Below, piece by piece: positions 1-7,941 of a DNA stretch of 43,184 nt. Under the pieces are notes generated by a model that searched no databases, was not told where the DNA came from, and saw nothing but the letters and a program-made list of their open reading frames with translations. Numbering within the stretch: position 1 is the first letter of the stretch; every line of letters starts with the position of its first letter. Made by a program: the position numbers and the translations under genes. This DNA is from Planctomycetota bacterium (GTDB taxonomy: Bacteria > Planctomycetota > Planctomycetia > Planctomycetales > Planctomycetaceae). Where the stretch lies: the NCBI GenBank assembly GCA_027618475.1, contig JAQCEJ010000041.1:1-43184 (forward strand), read 5' to 3'.

Positions 1-142
1 TGCTCATCACCGAACATCAACAGATTTCTTGAGATAAGTCAATAACAGGCTCTAGAGTCCTTCGTTCAGCAAAAAAATGCGTGATTGCAGTCTGAATAGC
101 AACGAAGACGAACGGATCATACTTTCAATCATCGGACGGCCT

Positions 143-1468
143 CTAATTTGTCCGCCGCGATTCGAGATCGTCAAGCCGACGTTTTAATTCGGCTTCAAAA
201 CCGCGATCAGCAGGTTCGTAATACTTGCGATCGACGCCGAGATAATCTTGCTCGACCCATCCCTCGGGATAATCGTGAGCGTAATCATATCCTTTTCCGT
301 GACCAAGCTGCTTCGCACCCGGATAGTGAGCATCCTGCAAATGCACCGGCACCGGCAATACCGCCTTCGTTCGAACATCATTAAGCGCCGAATCGATGGC
401 CCTAATCGCAGCATTTGACTTAGGTGCCAGTGCCAGATATGTCACAGCTTGTGTTAATGGAATGCGGCATTCGGGCATCCCAACGAACTCGGTCGCATTC
501 GCCGCTGCAATAGCGACGACAAGGGCTTGTGGATCAGCGTTGCCGACGTCCTCAGCCGCTGCAATCACAATTCTTCGTGCTAGAAATCGGGCATCCTCAC
601 CCGCTTCAAGCATTCGTGCGAGCCAGTACGTGGCGGCGTGCGGATCGCTGCCACGCATACTCTTGATGAGCGCGCTCGCCGCATCGTAGTGGTCGTCGTC
701 GCCATAACGAACGGCCTTTTTTTGAATCGATTCTTGCGCCACGGCAAGGTCGAGCGATTGGCTGCTATCTGATAACGACAACACACCGATTTCGAGTGCC
801 GTCAGCGCCCTCCGCGCATCACCGTCACAGATTTCTGCGAGAAAATCGATGGCCTCATTGGTGGCCGAGACGTTGTGGCCTCCGAGCCCCCGTTTTTCGT
901 CGGTTAGCGCTCGTTGCAATAGCTGCTTGATGTCGTCGGGTGTCAGAGTCTTAAACTCGAAGACCTGACTGCGGCTGATGAGCGGTGAAACGAGAGAGAA
1001 AAACGGATTCGCCGTCGTAGCCCCGACAAGGCTAACTGAACCCGCTTCGACGTCCGGCAGCAAGACGTCTTGCTGTGTACGATTGAAGTGATGCAATTCA
1101 TCGACAAATAATACCGTCTTTTCGCCGGCGGTCGCCAACCGTTGACGAGCAATCTCCAGCACTTCACGAAGTTCTTTCACGCCCGAGGAGGCTGCGTTGA
1201 GAGTGACGAACTGCCGCTTTGTATGCCGGGCGATTAACTCGGCCAGTGACGTTTTTCCGGTACCAGGGGGACCGGAAAAAATCAGCGACATAAAGCGATC
1301 GGATTTGAGCATCCGATTGAGCAACCGCCCCTCGCCTAGAAAATGCTGCTGGCCAATAAATTCATCGAGCGATTGAGGCCTCATCCTCGCCGCGAGAGGC
1401 AGCGCCTCAAGCAGATGATCTGCTTCCTGCTGGTCGAACAATCCCCGCTTTGAAGATGATTTCGACAC
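143..1468 (-). CDS. rarA: Replication-associated recombination protein A (RarA/MgsA AAA+ ATPase)
   Basis: This is a cytoplasmic AAA+ ATPase of the RarA/MgsA/WRNIP1 family, which acts at stalled replication forks and belongs to the clamp-loader clade. At 441 residues it has full family length. Walker A (GPPGTGKTS) lies at about residues 66-74 and Walker B (VLFVDELHHFN) at about 119-129. A sensor-1-like stretch (SLVGATTANPFF) follows, then the C-terminal RarA tetramerisation half (for example DVGNADPQAL and GYDYAHDYPEGW). The start codon is GTG, with only a weak GGAT-type ribosome site upstream. It is transcribed divergently from aroC across a 360-bp region. A TTGACA hexamer lies on the minus strand at 1509-1514, but no convincing -10 is correctly spaced. 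Family assignment is very secure. Confidence 0.95.
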   Translation of the reverse strand: MSKSSSKRGLFDQQEADHLLEALPLAARMRPQSLDEFIGQQHFLGEGRLLNRMLKSDRFMSLIFSGPPGTGKTSLAELIARHTKRQFVTLNAASSGVKELREVLEIARQRLATAGEKTVLFVDELHHFNRTQQDVLLPDVEAGSVSLVGATTANPFFSLVSPLISRSQVFEFKTLTPDDIKQLLQRALTDEKRGLGGHNVSATNEAIDFLAEICDGDARRALTALEIGVLSLSDSSQSLDLAVAQESIQKKAVRYGDDDHYDAASALIKSMRGSDPHAATYWLARMLEAGEDARFLARRIVIAAAEDVGNADPQALVVAIAAANATEFVGMPECRIPLTQAVTYLALAPKSNAAIRAIDSALNDVRTKAVLPVPVHLQDAHYPGAKQLGHGKGYDYAHDYPEGWVEQDYLGVDRKYYEPADRGFEAELKRRLDDLESRRTN

Positions 1469-1549
1469 AGAATTTGATCCAAACTCGAGAGTGTTGCCAA
1501 TGCTTTAATGTCAACCGCAAAAAGAAGAACCTCCGCCGTAATGCCGTCC

Positions 1550-1691
1550 GGGCAGGGGTTGTTTAATGAACCCGTTAGATTGAAGTGGGAACCGAATCCT
1601 CTCGGGTTGTGTGAGCCGATAAATCGGATATACACGCGGCCGAAAGGCCCAGTTCCCAGAACAGTTGTTGTAGGGTCAACACACGGTGCCC
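1550..1691. ncRNA. Candidate structured RNA or leader upstream of aroC
   Basis: Several helices nest and follow one another. GGGCA (1550-1554) can pair with TGCCC (1687-1691) as an outer closing stem. GGGTT/AACCC (1556-1560/1569-1573) forms a hairpin. TGGGAAC (1586-1592) pairs perfectly with GTTCCCA (1652-1658). That helix encloses CCGA/TCGG (1616-1619/1624-1627, loop TAAA) and GGCC-GAAA-GGCC (1638-1649, a GNRA tetraloop). TGTTG/CAACA (1666-1670/1677-1681) closes a six-base loop. The result resembles a multibranch junction. It matches no riboswitch, RNase P, tmRNA, SRP or 6S signature that I know. The coding strand is unclear because stems read on both strands; the GNRA loop favours the plus strand. 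The helices were found by eye, and no folding energy was computed. Confidence 0.35.
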
Positions 1692-1795
1692 TGGTTCGAA
1701 CATGGCAGAGGTCGGTACTCTTTGCAGAGACCAACTGTATGCTACAATCGGACCTCACCCGAGACAAGAGGCGCACCATTCGATTTTGTCCTCTG

Positions 1796-1822
1796 TTGCG
1801 AACTTCACACACTCTTTACAAT
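1796..1822 (+). promoter_or_regulatory. Possible aroC promoter
   Basis: TTGCGA (1796-1801) and TACAAT (1817-1822) are separated by 15 bp, a short spacer. The start ATG at 1829 begins only 6 bp after the -10, so a transcript from here would be nearly leaderless. This fits the absence of a Shine-Dalgarno sequence. A second similar pair, TTGCAG (1722-1727) and TACAAT (1743-1748), also has 15 bp between hexamers and would give a leader of about 75 nt. Neither is strong. Confidence 0.25.
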
Positions 1823-1828
1823 ATTGAA

Positions 1829-2947
1829 ATGCCAGGAAACTCATTCGGACAAGCTTTGCGGATCACAACGGCCGGCGAAAGCCATGGTCCCGCGAACGTT
1901 GTGATTATCGACGGCGTTCCACCGGGAATTCCGCTCTCCGTTGACGATTTGATGGTTGACCTCAACCGGCGCCGGCCAGGACAAAGCCATCTCGTCACGC
2001 AGCGTGCCGAAGCCGACGAACCCGAGATTCTTTCCGGCTTGTTCGAGGGAGTAACCACCGGCACAAGCCTCGCGATCATGGTTCGTAATCGCGATCAGCG
2101 AAGTAAAGATTACTCCGATATCCAAAATAAATATCGCCCCGGCCATGCCGATTATACTTACGACGCGAAATTTGGTTTTCGAGACTACCGCGGCGGCGGA
2201 CGGTCGAGCGCCCGCGAAACCACCGTCCGCGTCGCAGCCGGTGTCGTTGCCAAAAAAATTATCGCCCAAGCCTTCGGCGGCGAAGTAATTGGTTATGTCG
2301 TGCAAGTCGGTTCGATTCGCGCCAATATCCCCGACCCGGCAGCCGTGACAATGGATCAGGTAGAAAAACTGCCGAATGGCGAGCCAAATCTCGTTCGTTG
2401 CCCCGACTCCTCCTCCGCCTTAAAGATGGTGACGCTGATTGAAGAGATGAGGAAACTGGGTGATTCGATCGGCGGAGCAGCTGAGATTGTGGCTACAGGT
2501 ATTCCACCGGGACTCGGCGAACCGGTGTTCGATAAAATCAAAGCCGACCTCGCGAAAGCGCTGTTCAGCCTCCCTGCTGTGCTCGGTGTCGAATACGGAA
2601 TTGGCTTTGGCTGCGTCACGCTTAAAGGTAGCGAAAATAACGACGAGTTCATCGCACCGATGGACGACGAAAACATCACGACAAAGTCGAATCGACACGG
2701 CGGCATGCTCGGCGGAATCACCAGCGGGATGCCGATCGTTTTGCGTGCTGCCGTCAAACCGACCAGCAGTTTGCCGATGGAACAAAACACCGTTACGAGT
2801 ACAGGCGAAGCGACAACCATCCGCACTAAAGGCCGGCACGACCCGTGTTTACTTCCCCGGTTCGTTCCGATGGCCGAAGCGATGGTCGCAATCGTTCTCG
2901 CGGACCATTGGCTCCGCTGGAAGGGCCAATGCGGCGAGCAATCATAA
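1829..2947 (+). CDS. aroC: Chorismate synthase
   Basis: Chorismate synthase converts 5-enolpyruvylshikimate-3-phosphate to chorismate with reduced FMN, the last common step of aromatic amino acid synthesis. The ATG at 1829 gives 372 residues beginning MPGNSFGQALRITTAGESHG, where SFG...TAGESHG is the family N-terminal signature. Other signatures are GRRRPGQS-like (LNRRRPGQSHLVTQR), YRGGGRSSARET near residue 123, and the C-terminal RHDPCLLPR motif. The frame is open back to 1508, but the extra 107 codons lack family similarity. No ribosome-binding site precedes the ATG. The 3' end is followed by a pair of hairpins that may end transcription before yjbQ. The assignment is secure and the start is fairly secure. 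Confidence 0.96.
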   Translation: MPGNSFGQALRITTAGESHGPANVVIIDGVPPGIPLSVDDLMVDLNRRRPGQSHLVTQRAEADEPEILSGLFEGVTTGTSLAIMVRNRDQRSKDYSDIQNKYRPGHADYTYDAKFGFRDYRGGGRSSARETTVRVAAGVVAKKIIAQAFGGEVIGYVVQVGSIRANIPDPAAVTMDQVEKLPNGEPNLVRCPDSSSALKMVTLIEEMRKLGDSIGGAAEIVATGIPPGLGEPVFDKIKADLAKALFSLPAVLGVEYGIGFGCVTLKGSENNDEFIAPMDDENITTKSNRHGGMLGGITSGMPIVLRAAVKPTSSLPMEQNTVTSTGEATTIRTKGRHDPCLLPRFVPMAEAMVAIVLADHWLRWKGQCGEQS

Positions 2948-2956
2948 TTCTTCTTA

Positions 2957-3003
2957 TTCCCAAGCTCCGCTTGGGAACGCCAGGTATTCGAAGCTCCGCT
3001 TCG
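2957..3003. repeat. Pair of hairpins sharing the core AAGCTCCGCTT
   Basis: Two consecutive perfect hairpins occupy the aroC-yjbQ spacer. TTCCCAAGC-TCC-GCTTGGGAA (2957-2977) has 9-bp arms, and CGAAGC-TCC-GCTTCG (2989-3003) has 6-bp arms. Both present the same AAGC-TCC-GCTT core, so they look like variants of one palindromic unit. There is no T-tract, so this is not a classical intrinsic terminator. It resembles dispersed REP-type repeats carrying CCAAGCTCCGCTTGG seen in many bacterial genomes. Confidence 0.6.
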
Positions 3004-3152
3004 TCGAGGGCGCGACAGATAATCGAATGACACTGACATTTTTACAGGCAGTTTCATAAACCTCTGGACGGCGGATTATTTGGACGATTATTCCGTCGCC
3101 AACCGGGTTATGAAACCAGTTCCAGCAGGCAGGCGAAAAGGGTATTTAAGGT

Positions 3153-3581
3153 ATGACGTGGCAGCAGACTCAGATTTCTCTACCGGCGTGTCGGCGCGGG
3201 TTTCATCTGATTACCGATCTGGTTCTGCAAGGTATCCCGCAGATTCGTGAGATCAAGATCGGATTGCTCAACGTTTTCCTCATGCATACGTCAGCGTCAA
3301 TTTGCATTAACGAAAATGCCGACCCCGATGTGCCGCGTGATCTGGAAATGTCGTTTAATAAGATTGCACCCGAAGATTTTCCGTACATTCATACGATCGA
3401 AGGCCCCGACGACATGCCGGCCCACGTCAAAGCGGCAATGCTGGGTAACTCCTTAACGATCCCAGTCAAAAACGGCAACCTTTGTCTCGGCACATGGCAA
3501 GGAATTTACCTCTGTGAACATCGCAATCGGGCCGGTTCGCGCACGTTGACGCTCACGTTGCAAGGTGAACAACATTCATGA
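3153..3581 (+). CDS. yjbQ: YjbQ/UPF0047 family protein (secondary thiamine-phosphate synthase type)
   Basis: This 142-residue protein spans the whole YjbQ/UPF0047 family. Diagnostic blocks are [11 protein letters not shown] (His45 onward), [11 protein letters not shown] (about 85-95), and the C-terminal [12 protein letters not shown], which supplies a conserved His. The family folds as a small trimeric beta/alpha protein and has weak thiamine-phosphate synthase activity in E. coli; its true role is unsettled. The last four bases (ATGA) overlap the start of the larA-like gene, so the two are probably translationally coupled. No strong Shine-Dalgarno sequence is visible; AAGG sits only one base from the ATG. 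The family call is secure; the function is not. Confidence 0.9.
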   Translation: MTWQQTQISLPACRRGFHLITDLVLQGIPQIREIKIGLLNVFLMHTSASICINENADPDVPRDLEMSFNKIAPEDFPYIHTIEGPDDMPAHVKAAMLGNSLTIPVKNGNLCLGTWQGIYLCEHRNRAGSRTLTLTLQGEQHS

Positions 3582-4861
3582 GGATCACACTCGATTATGG
3601 TAAAACCGGTCTCGACGTCGAACTTCCCGATGACCGTATCGTGGGACCGCTAGAACTTCGCGAAGTTCCTCCGCTCACCAATCCCGCTGCGCGACTTAGC
3701 GAAGCGCTTAAACAACCAACGCATTCCCCTGCACTCTCAACTCTTGCCCGCAACAAAAAATCGGCATGCATTCTCATCTGCGATATCACTCGACCCGTAC
3801 CGAACGAATTTCTACTCACGCCAATGCTTGAGACCCTAGAAGAAAGCGGCGTTCCCCGGGAGGACATTACAATTTTAATTGCGACGGGTCTGCACCGCCC
3901 AAACGAAGGGGACGAACTCGTTGAACTTGTTGGTGCCCGGATTGCCGCTAAATACCGGGTCGAAAATCACCTTGGTAAGGAACTAAGCGAACACGTTTAT
4001 CTCGGCACGACACCGAAGAATGTTCCCGTCTGGATTGATCGGCGGTATTGCACTGCCGAACTTAAAATCGCGACCGGATTGATCGAACCACATCTGATGG
4101 CTGGATACTCGGGAGGCCGCAAGCTGATTTGTCCGGGCATTGCTGCTCTCGAAACAGTCAAAGTCTGGCATGGACCGTCATTTCTGGAACATCCGCGGGC
4201 CGACGCCGGCTTTCTTGAAGGTAACCCCGTTCATGAAGAGAACACCCGCATTGCACGCATGGCGGGTTGCGATTTCATCGTCAACGTCACGCTCGACAAG
4301 CACCGACGGATCACGTCGATTCATGCCGGTGATATGGAAGCGGCGTTTCTCGAGGGGGTGAATTTTGTCGAAAAGGTGGTGAAGGCTCGTATTCCCGAGC
4401 CATGCGATATTGTCGTCACGTCCTCGGCAGGGTATCCGCTTGATACGACTTTTTATCAGTCGATCAAAGGGCTCACCGGAGCGCTGCCGATCGTCAAGGA
4501 CGGGGGAACCATCATCCTCGCGGCAAGTCTGTCGGAAGGAATTGGCGGGCCGGAATTCCAGAGCCTGTTCCGCGAACATGCCAACATCGACGTCTTTATG
4601 AAACGCATTCTCGGCAAAGATTACTTCGTGCTCGATCAGTGGCAACTCGAAGAGATGGCGAAAGTGCTAAGAAAGGCGAAAGTCAAGTACGTCAGCGATG
4701 GGCTGTCGGCCGAAACGCTCAACAGCCTGTATGTCGAAGCTGTTCCGAGTGTTGAACATGCCGTTGCCGAAGCTCTTGACGAATACGGACCCGAAGCACG
4801 GATTGCAGTGATTCCCAAAGGACCGTATGTACTTCCCGTCGTAGGGGTCATGGCATCCTGA
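3578..4861 (+). CDS. larA: LarA-family nickel-pincer racemase
   Basis: LarA enzymes racemise or epimerise 2-hydroxyacids using a nickel-pincer nucleotide (NPN) bound to a lysine. This 427-residue protein has family length. His106 (ATGLHRPN), His172 and Lys182 ([12 protein letters not shown]) reproduce the spacing of Lactobacillus plantarum LarA His108/His174/Lys184 exactly, with an offset of two. DITRP near residue 69 is the other family signature. The catalytic and cofactor-anchoring residues are therefore present. Substrate is unknown because the family contains many specificities. It overlaps yjbQ by 4 bp and precedes nadB by 28 bp, so the three genes look like one operon. No larB, larC or larE lies in the window. 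NPN is built from nicotinic acid adenine dinucleotide, a product of the pathway nadB starts. Confidence 0.9.
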   Translation: MRITLDYGKTGLDVELPDDRIVGPLELREVPPLTNPAARLSEALKQPTHSPALSTLARNKKSACILICDITRPVPNEFLLTPMLETLEESGVPREDITILIATGLHRPNEGDELVELVGARIAAKYRVENHLGKELSEHVYLGTTPKNVPVWIDRRYCTAELKIATGLIEPHLMAGYSGGRKLICPGIAALETVKVWHGPSFLEHPRADAGFLEGNPVHEENTRIARMAGCDFIVNVTLDKHRRITSIHAGDMEAAFLEGVNFVEKVVKARIPEPCDIVVTSSAGYPLDTTFYQSIKGLTGALPIVKDGGTIILAASLSEGIGGPEFQSLFREHANIDVFMKRILGKDYFVLDQWQLEEMAKVLRKAKVKYVSDGLSAETLNSLYVEAVPSVEHAVAEALDEYGPEARIAVIPKGPYVLPVVGVMAS

Positions 4862-4889
4862 AATCCCGCCGGCAATATGGGAGAATATC

Positions 4890-6521
4890 GTGGAATCGCA
4901 GATCGAACTTACCCCCGCCAGACGATATCTGGTGCAGTTTCATCCGAAGCGGATTCCGCACACATTTACCGACGTGCTGATCATCGGAGGCGGAATTGCC
5001 GGTTTACGTGCGGCCATGGAAATTGATCCTCGGCTGCAGGCTATCGTCATCTCAAAGGATAAACTCACTCAGTCGAACTCTGCATATGCCCAGGGAGGAA
5101 TTGCCGGTGTGTTCGACCCCGCGGACGACATTAAGAAGCACGCCGCTGATACTATTTCTGCTGGCAAGGGGCTCTGCAATAAAACCATCGTCGACATGGT
5201 CGTTGGGGAAGCCGCCGAACGCATCCGCGAACTAAGTGAACTAGGGGCAAAGTTCGATCGCATTGATGGTGAAATCGCATTGACGCAGGAAGGAGGGCAC
5301 AGCCATCGCCGTGTCGTACATGCTCTCGGTGATGCGACTGGTAAGGAAGTCATTCGTGCTCTCGTCGAAGCGGTACGAGCACAAGAAGGTGTGCAGATTT
5401 GGGAGCAGACCTTTACGATCGATCTGCTGACCTGTGAGGGCGTTTGCCGAGGAGCACTTGTCTGGAATCCGTATCATGGAAAGACGTTAGTCTGGGCAAA
5501 ACAAACCATTCTAGCGACGGGTGGGGCAGGACGGTTATATCGCGAAACAACGAATCCCGAAATTGCCACTGCCGACGGTCACGCGATTGCGTTTCGTGCC
5601 GGTGCGGAATTACGCGATATGGAGTTTATGCAATTTCACCCGACCGTCCTCTACATCGCCGGCGGAGCCAGACATCTCATCTCTGAAGCTGTACGCGGTG
5701 AAGGAGGTTACCTGCGGGATATACATGGTGTGCGATTCATGTCCGACTACGATTCCGCAATGGAACTCGCTCCGCGTGACGTCGTCAGCCGGGCAATTAC
5801 CGATCAGATGGCCAAGACGCATCATCCGTGTGTGTACCTCGATGTGACGCACCTCGATCCGTTACTCATAGCCGAACGGTTTCCTCACATTCGCAAAGTC
5901 TGCATGGACTTCGGCATCGACATCACCCGCGAGTGGATGCCCGTTCGTCCCGGTGCGCATTACATGGTCGGCGGAGTCTCCGTTGATGCCGACAGCCGGT
6001 CGACGCTGCCGGGATTATTGGCCGCTGGCGAAGCAACAGCCAGTGGATTGCATGGTGCAAATCGACTGGCATCAAACAGTCTTCTTGAAGGCCTGGTCTA
6101 TGGCCGCCGGGCGGGGCAGCTCGCCTCGTCTGAAGCACTCGAATGTGCAGATCGTTTTACGGCATGGCCGCTGTCAGCTCAATGGCCTCCGGCAGACCAC
6201 CAGGAAGACGAACTTAACCTCGACGATATGCGAAATTCACTCGGCAGTCTGATGTGGCGGGCCGTCGGCATTCATCGCAACTCGTCTGCATTGAAAGAAG
6301 CAGCGACACAGGTCGATTTCTGGAATCGATACGTTTCAACTCGCGAGTTTTCCCATCCGCGTGGCTGGGAACTGCAAAATATGCTGCTGGCTTCCCGATT
6401 GATGATCGCAGCAGCCACTGAAAGAACCGAAAGCCGTGGCGTACATTTCCGCAACGACTTTCCTGATACCGAACCGACTCTTGCGAGGCATATACGTCTG
6501 CACTCCAACGCTACGATGTGA
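4890..6521 (+). CDS. nadB: L-aspartate oxidase
   Basis: This FAD enzyme oxidises L-aspartate to iminoaspartate, the first step of de novo NAD synthesis; quinolinate synthase NadA then acts. The 543 residues match the usual length of about 540. The dinucleotide-binding motif (IIGGGIAGLRAA) is near residues 30-41. The stretch SNSAYAQGGIAGVF is the family's flavin/substrate loop, and EFMQFHPTVLY and GAHYMVGGV are succinate dehydrogenase/aspartate oxidase signatures. The C-terminal helical domain (LMWRAVGIHRN) is also present. The start is GTG at 4890, with GGGAG (4879-4883) six bases upstream. It is the third gene of the yjbQ-larA-nadB operon and converges on the small gene at 6556. Confidence 0.94.
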   Translation: MESQIELTPARRYLVQFHPKRIPHTFTDVLIIGGGIAGLRAAMEIDPRLQAIVISKDKLTQSNSAYAQGGIAGVFDPADDIKKHAADTISAGKGLCNKTIVDMVVGEAAERIRELSELGAKFDRIDGEIALTQEGGHSHRRVVHALGDATGKEVIRALVEAVRAQEGVQIWEQTFTIDLLTCEGVCRGALVWNPYHGKTLVWAKQTILATGGAGRLYRETTNPEIATADGHAIAFRAGAELRDMEFMQFHPTVLYIAGGARHLISEAVRGEGGYLRDIHGVRFMSDYDSAMELAPRDVVSRAITDQMAKTHHPCVYLDVTHLDPLLIAERFPHIRKVCMDFGIDITREWMPVRPGAHYMVGGVSVDADSRSTLPGLLAAGEATASGLHGANRLASNSLLEGLVYGRRAGQLASSEALECADRFTAWPLSAQWPPADHQEDELNLDDMRNSLGSLMWRAVGIHRNSSALKEAATQVDFWNRYVSTREFSHPRGWELQNMLLASRLMIAAATERTESRGVHFRNDFPDTEPTLARHIRLHSNATM

Positions 6522-6555
6522 CGATGCCATATCGTCGAAGCGGGCCTTCCTCATC

Positions 6556-6834
6556 CTACAGCAATACATCACTCAACCGAGAGAGTCCGACAACATCAGA
6601 CTTGCGGATGAGTGCCCGTTTACGGTTCGAACGCACACCATGACGACGGGTTTCCACGACATACAACTCGCGTGTGGTCGACGTGTCACGGAGATCGTGA
6701 ACGTCGACATCATCAATGATATAGTAGTGATCATCCTCACCGGTCAATGTGCCGATAACGACGAACGGACTTGCCATATCGAGTACGACGACTTGATTCG
6801 ACAGCGATATCGTCGGAGAAGGATGATCGGACAT
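6556..6834 (-). CDS. Small conserved planctomycete hypothetical protein (92 aa)
   Basis: This 92-residue acidic protein has no signal peptide or membrane segment. It contains a run of beta-prone sequence (VVVLDMASPFVVIGTL) followed by DVHDLRDTSTTRELYVVETR and then a basic patch (RSNRKRALIRK). From memory, short proteins carrying the block VHDLRDTSTTRELYVxExxRHG recur in planctomycete genomes, so I consider it real rather than a chance frame. No function is known to me. The size and beta-strand pattern would suit a small SH3- or Sm-like barrel, but that is conjecture. It stands alone, converging on nadB. A weak GGTGA lies upstream of the ATG. Confidence 0.7.
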   Translation of the reverse strand: MSDHPSPTISLSNQVVVLDMASPFVVIGTLTGEDDHYYIIDDVDVHDLRDTSTTRELYVVETRRHGVRSNRKRALIRKSDVVGLSRLSDVLL

Positions 6835-6921
6835 ATGTCACCGAAAATATGCGGAGGGGGGCGCGGAAGTAACTAATGCGATGATGTACTTTCACACGAG
6901 AATCGTCAACTTCGGTGCGCG

Positions 6922-7818
6922 TCAATATTCGCCGACGATCTCGGTCCCGCTGCGCGTCGCCAACGCCTGTCGGACGAGTTGATCGATATTTTCGGTGAGC
7001 GGGCGAACCGAACCATCCATCATTAGAAAATGGACGATCCCTTCGTGCACGCTGCGAAATGACATTTCCTCGGATGAGTTCGGACCATCTTCAAACATGT
7101 TGAGCGGCGGTCCCATTGAACCGAGGAATTCGGAAAATTCAGACGTACTCGCTTCGGTCGGTCCGGTTTTTTCGACCTCTGGAGACCCGATGTACCAGTG
7201 ATCCTGATTGAGGCCCGGGACATGATTGGTCGCTTCCCCCACTCCGACGGTCGACGTAGAACCATCGACGATATCCTGAATTCGCGTACGGCTGTCGCGA
7301 TAAAACACGCCGTCTTTAAACTCAGCACCAAGTGACGCCGAGCCATCGACAGTTTCCAGCGAATCGGCGCAGGCGATGTAGTTGCCATGGGCTCGACGCG
7401 GGATCATCGCGTTGTTTTCCTGAATGGGTGAGGAATCAGACGGGCAACGAAATACGGCGATCGGCGTTTCAACAGCGATGAGATTGTTACCGGAGATCCA
7501 GATCGATTCTGTGCTTGTCGTGCCGGTATATCCGGCGAAACTTACCAAATTATAAACGCTGGCCTGATCGAGATACGGCAACAAATGATAATGCCAGCTT
7601 GTACCGTGCGGCCGAATGTAACCCGGTGGAAAGGTACCGAACGAACCGTGGTAATTGTGCAGAGACAAACCAATTTGCTTGAGATGGTTTTTGCACTGCG
7701 CCCGCCGCGCCGCTTCGCGCGCCTGTTGAACGGCGGGTATCAATAACGCAATCAGCAATGCTATGATGCCGATCACCACCAGCAGTTCGATCAACGTGAA
7801 TCCACGACAACGTCTCAT
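6922..7818 (-). CDS. DUF1559 protein with prepilin-type N-terminal cleavage/methylation motif
   Basis: This 298-residue protein opens with a type IV prepilin/pseudopilin leader: a short basic head, then the cleavage motif [11 protein letters not shown] and a hydrophobic helix running to about residue 27. The DUF1559 body follows, with the family's N-terminal block [19 protein letters not shown] and the usual C-terminal [16 protein letters not shown] (H/G-x-x-DGSV-type motif). DUF1559 proteins are massively expanded in Planctomycetota and are exported by a type II secretion/pilin-like route; their function is unknown. An inverted repeat ATGTAC-N6-GTACAT lies about 40 bp upstream and may be regulatory. 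The downstream neighbour on the same strand is the 92-residue hypothetical. Confidence 0.92.
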   Translation of the reverse strand: MRRCRGFTLIELLVVIGIIALLIALLIPAVQQAREAARRAQCKNHLKQIGLSLHNYHGSFGTFPPGYIRPHGTSWHYHLLPYLDQASVYNLVSFAGYTGTTSTESIWISGNNLIAVETPIAVFRCPSDSSPIQENNAMIPRRAHGNYIACADSLETVDGSASLGAEFKDGVFYRDSRTRIQDIVDGSTSTVGVGEATNHVPGLNQDHWYIGSPEVEKTGPTEASTSEFSEFLGSMGPPLNMFEDGPNSSEEMSFRSVHEGIVHFLMMDGSVRPLTENIDQLVRQALATRSGTEIVGEY

Positions 7819-7856
7819 GCGTACATCTCAAAATGAAATGCTTACAACACCCCTAT

Positions 7857-7874
7857 ATGTACACTATGGTACAT
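7857..7874. promoter_or_regulatory. Inverted repeat ATGTAC-N6-GTACAT upstream of the DUF1559 gene
   Basis: Perfect 6-bp arms (7857-7862 and 7869-7874) flank a 6-bp spacer, giving the geometry of a dimeric repressor site. On the minus strand it overlaps a weak promoter-like pair, TTGAAA about 16 bp before TACCAT. It lies 39 bp upstream of the DUF1559 start. Candidate operator only. Confidence 0.35.
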
Positions 7875-7941
7875 TTAGTCTGATTCATTTCAAGTCAGGA
7901 GGTTGCGGATTCGCAAAGAATTCACAAGCAGTGGAACCGAC

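Larger units (their letters stand above)
1469..1828. other. Divergent intergenic region between rarA and aroC
   Basis: These 360 bases separate the two start codons. The plus strand stays open in the aroC frame back to 1508, which would give a 107-residue N-terminal extension. That extension matches nothing in chorismate synthases, so I treat it as a chance open frame. The region is dense in short inverted repeats (see the structured element at 1550-1691) and carries two promoter-like hexamer pairs close to aroC. Confidence 0.6.

Noticed and set aside
1692-1700. GGTTCGAAC, resembling a tRNA T-loop
   Set aside because: The flanking bases do not pair as a T-stem and no anticodon or acceptor stem can be built around it.
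1841-3057. Long minus-strand frames across aroC (1841-2305, 2356-3057)
   Set aside because: Both are shadows of aroC with no family sequence.
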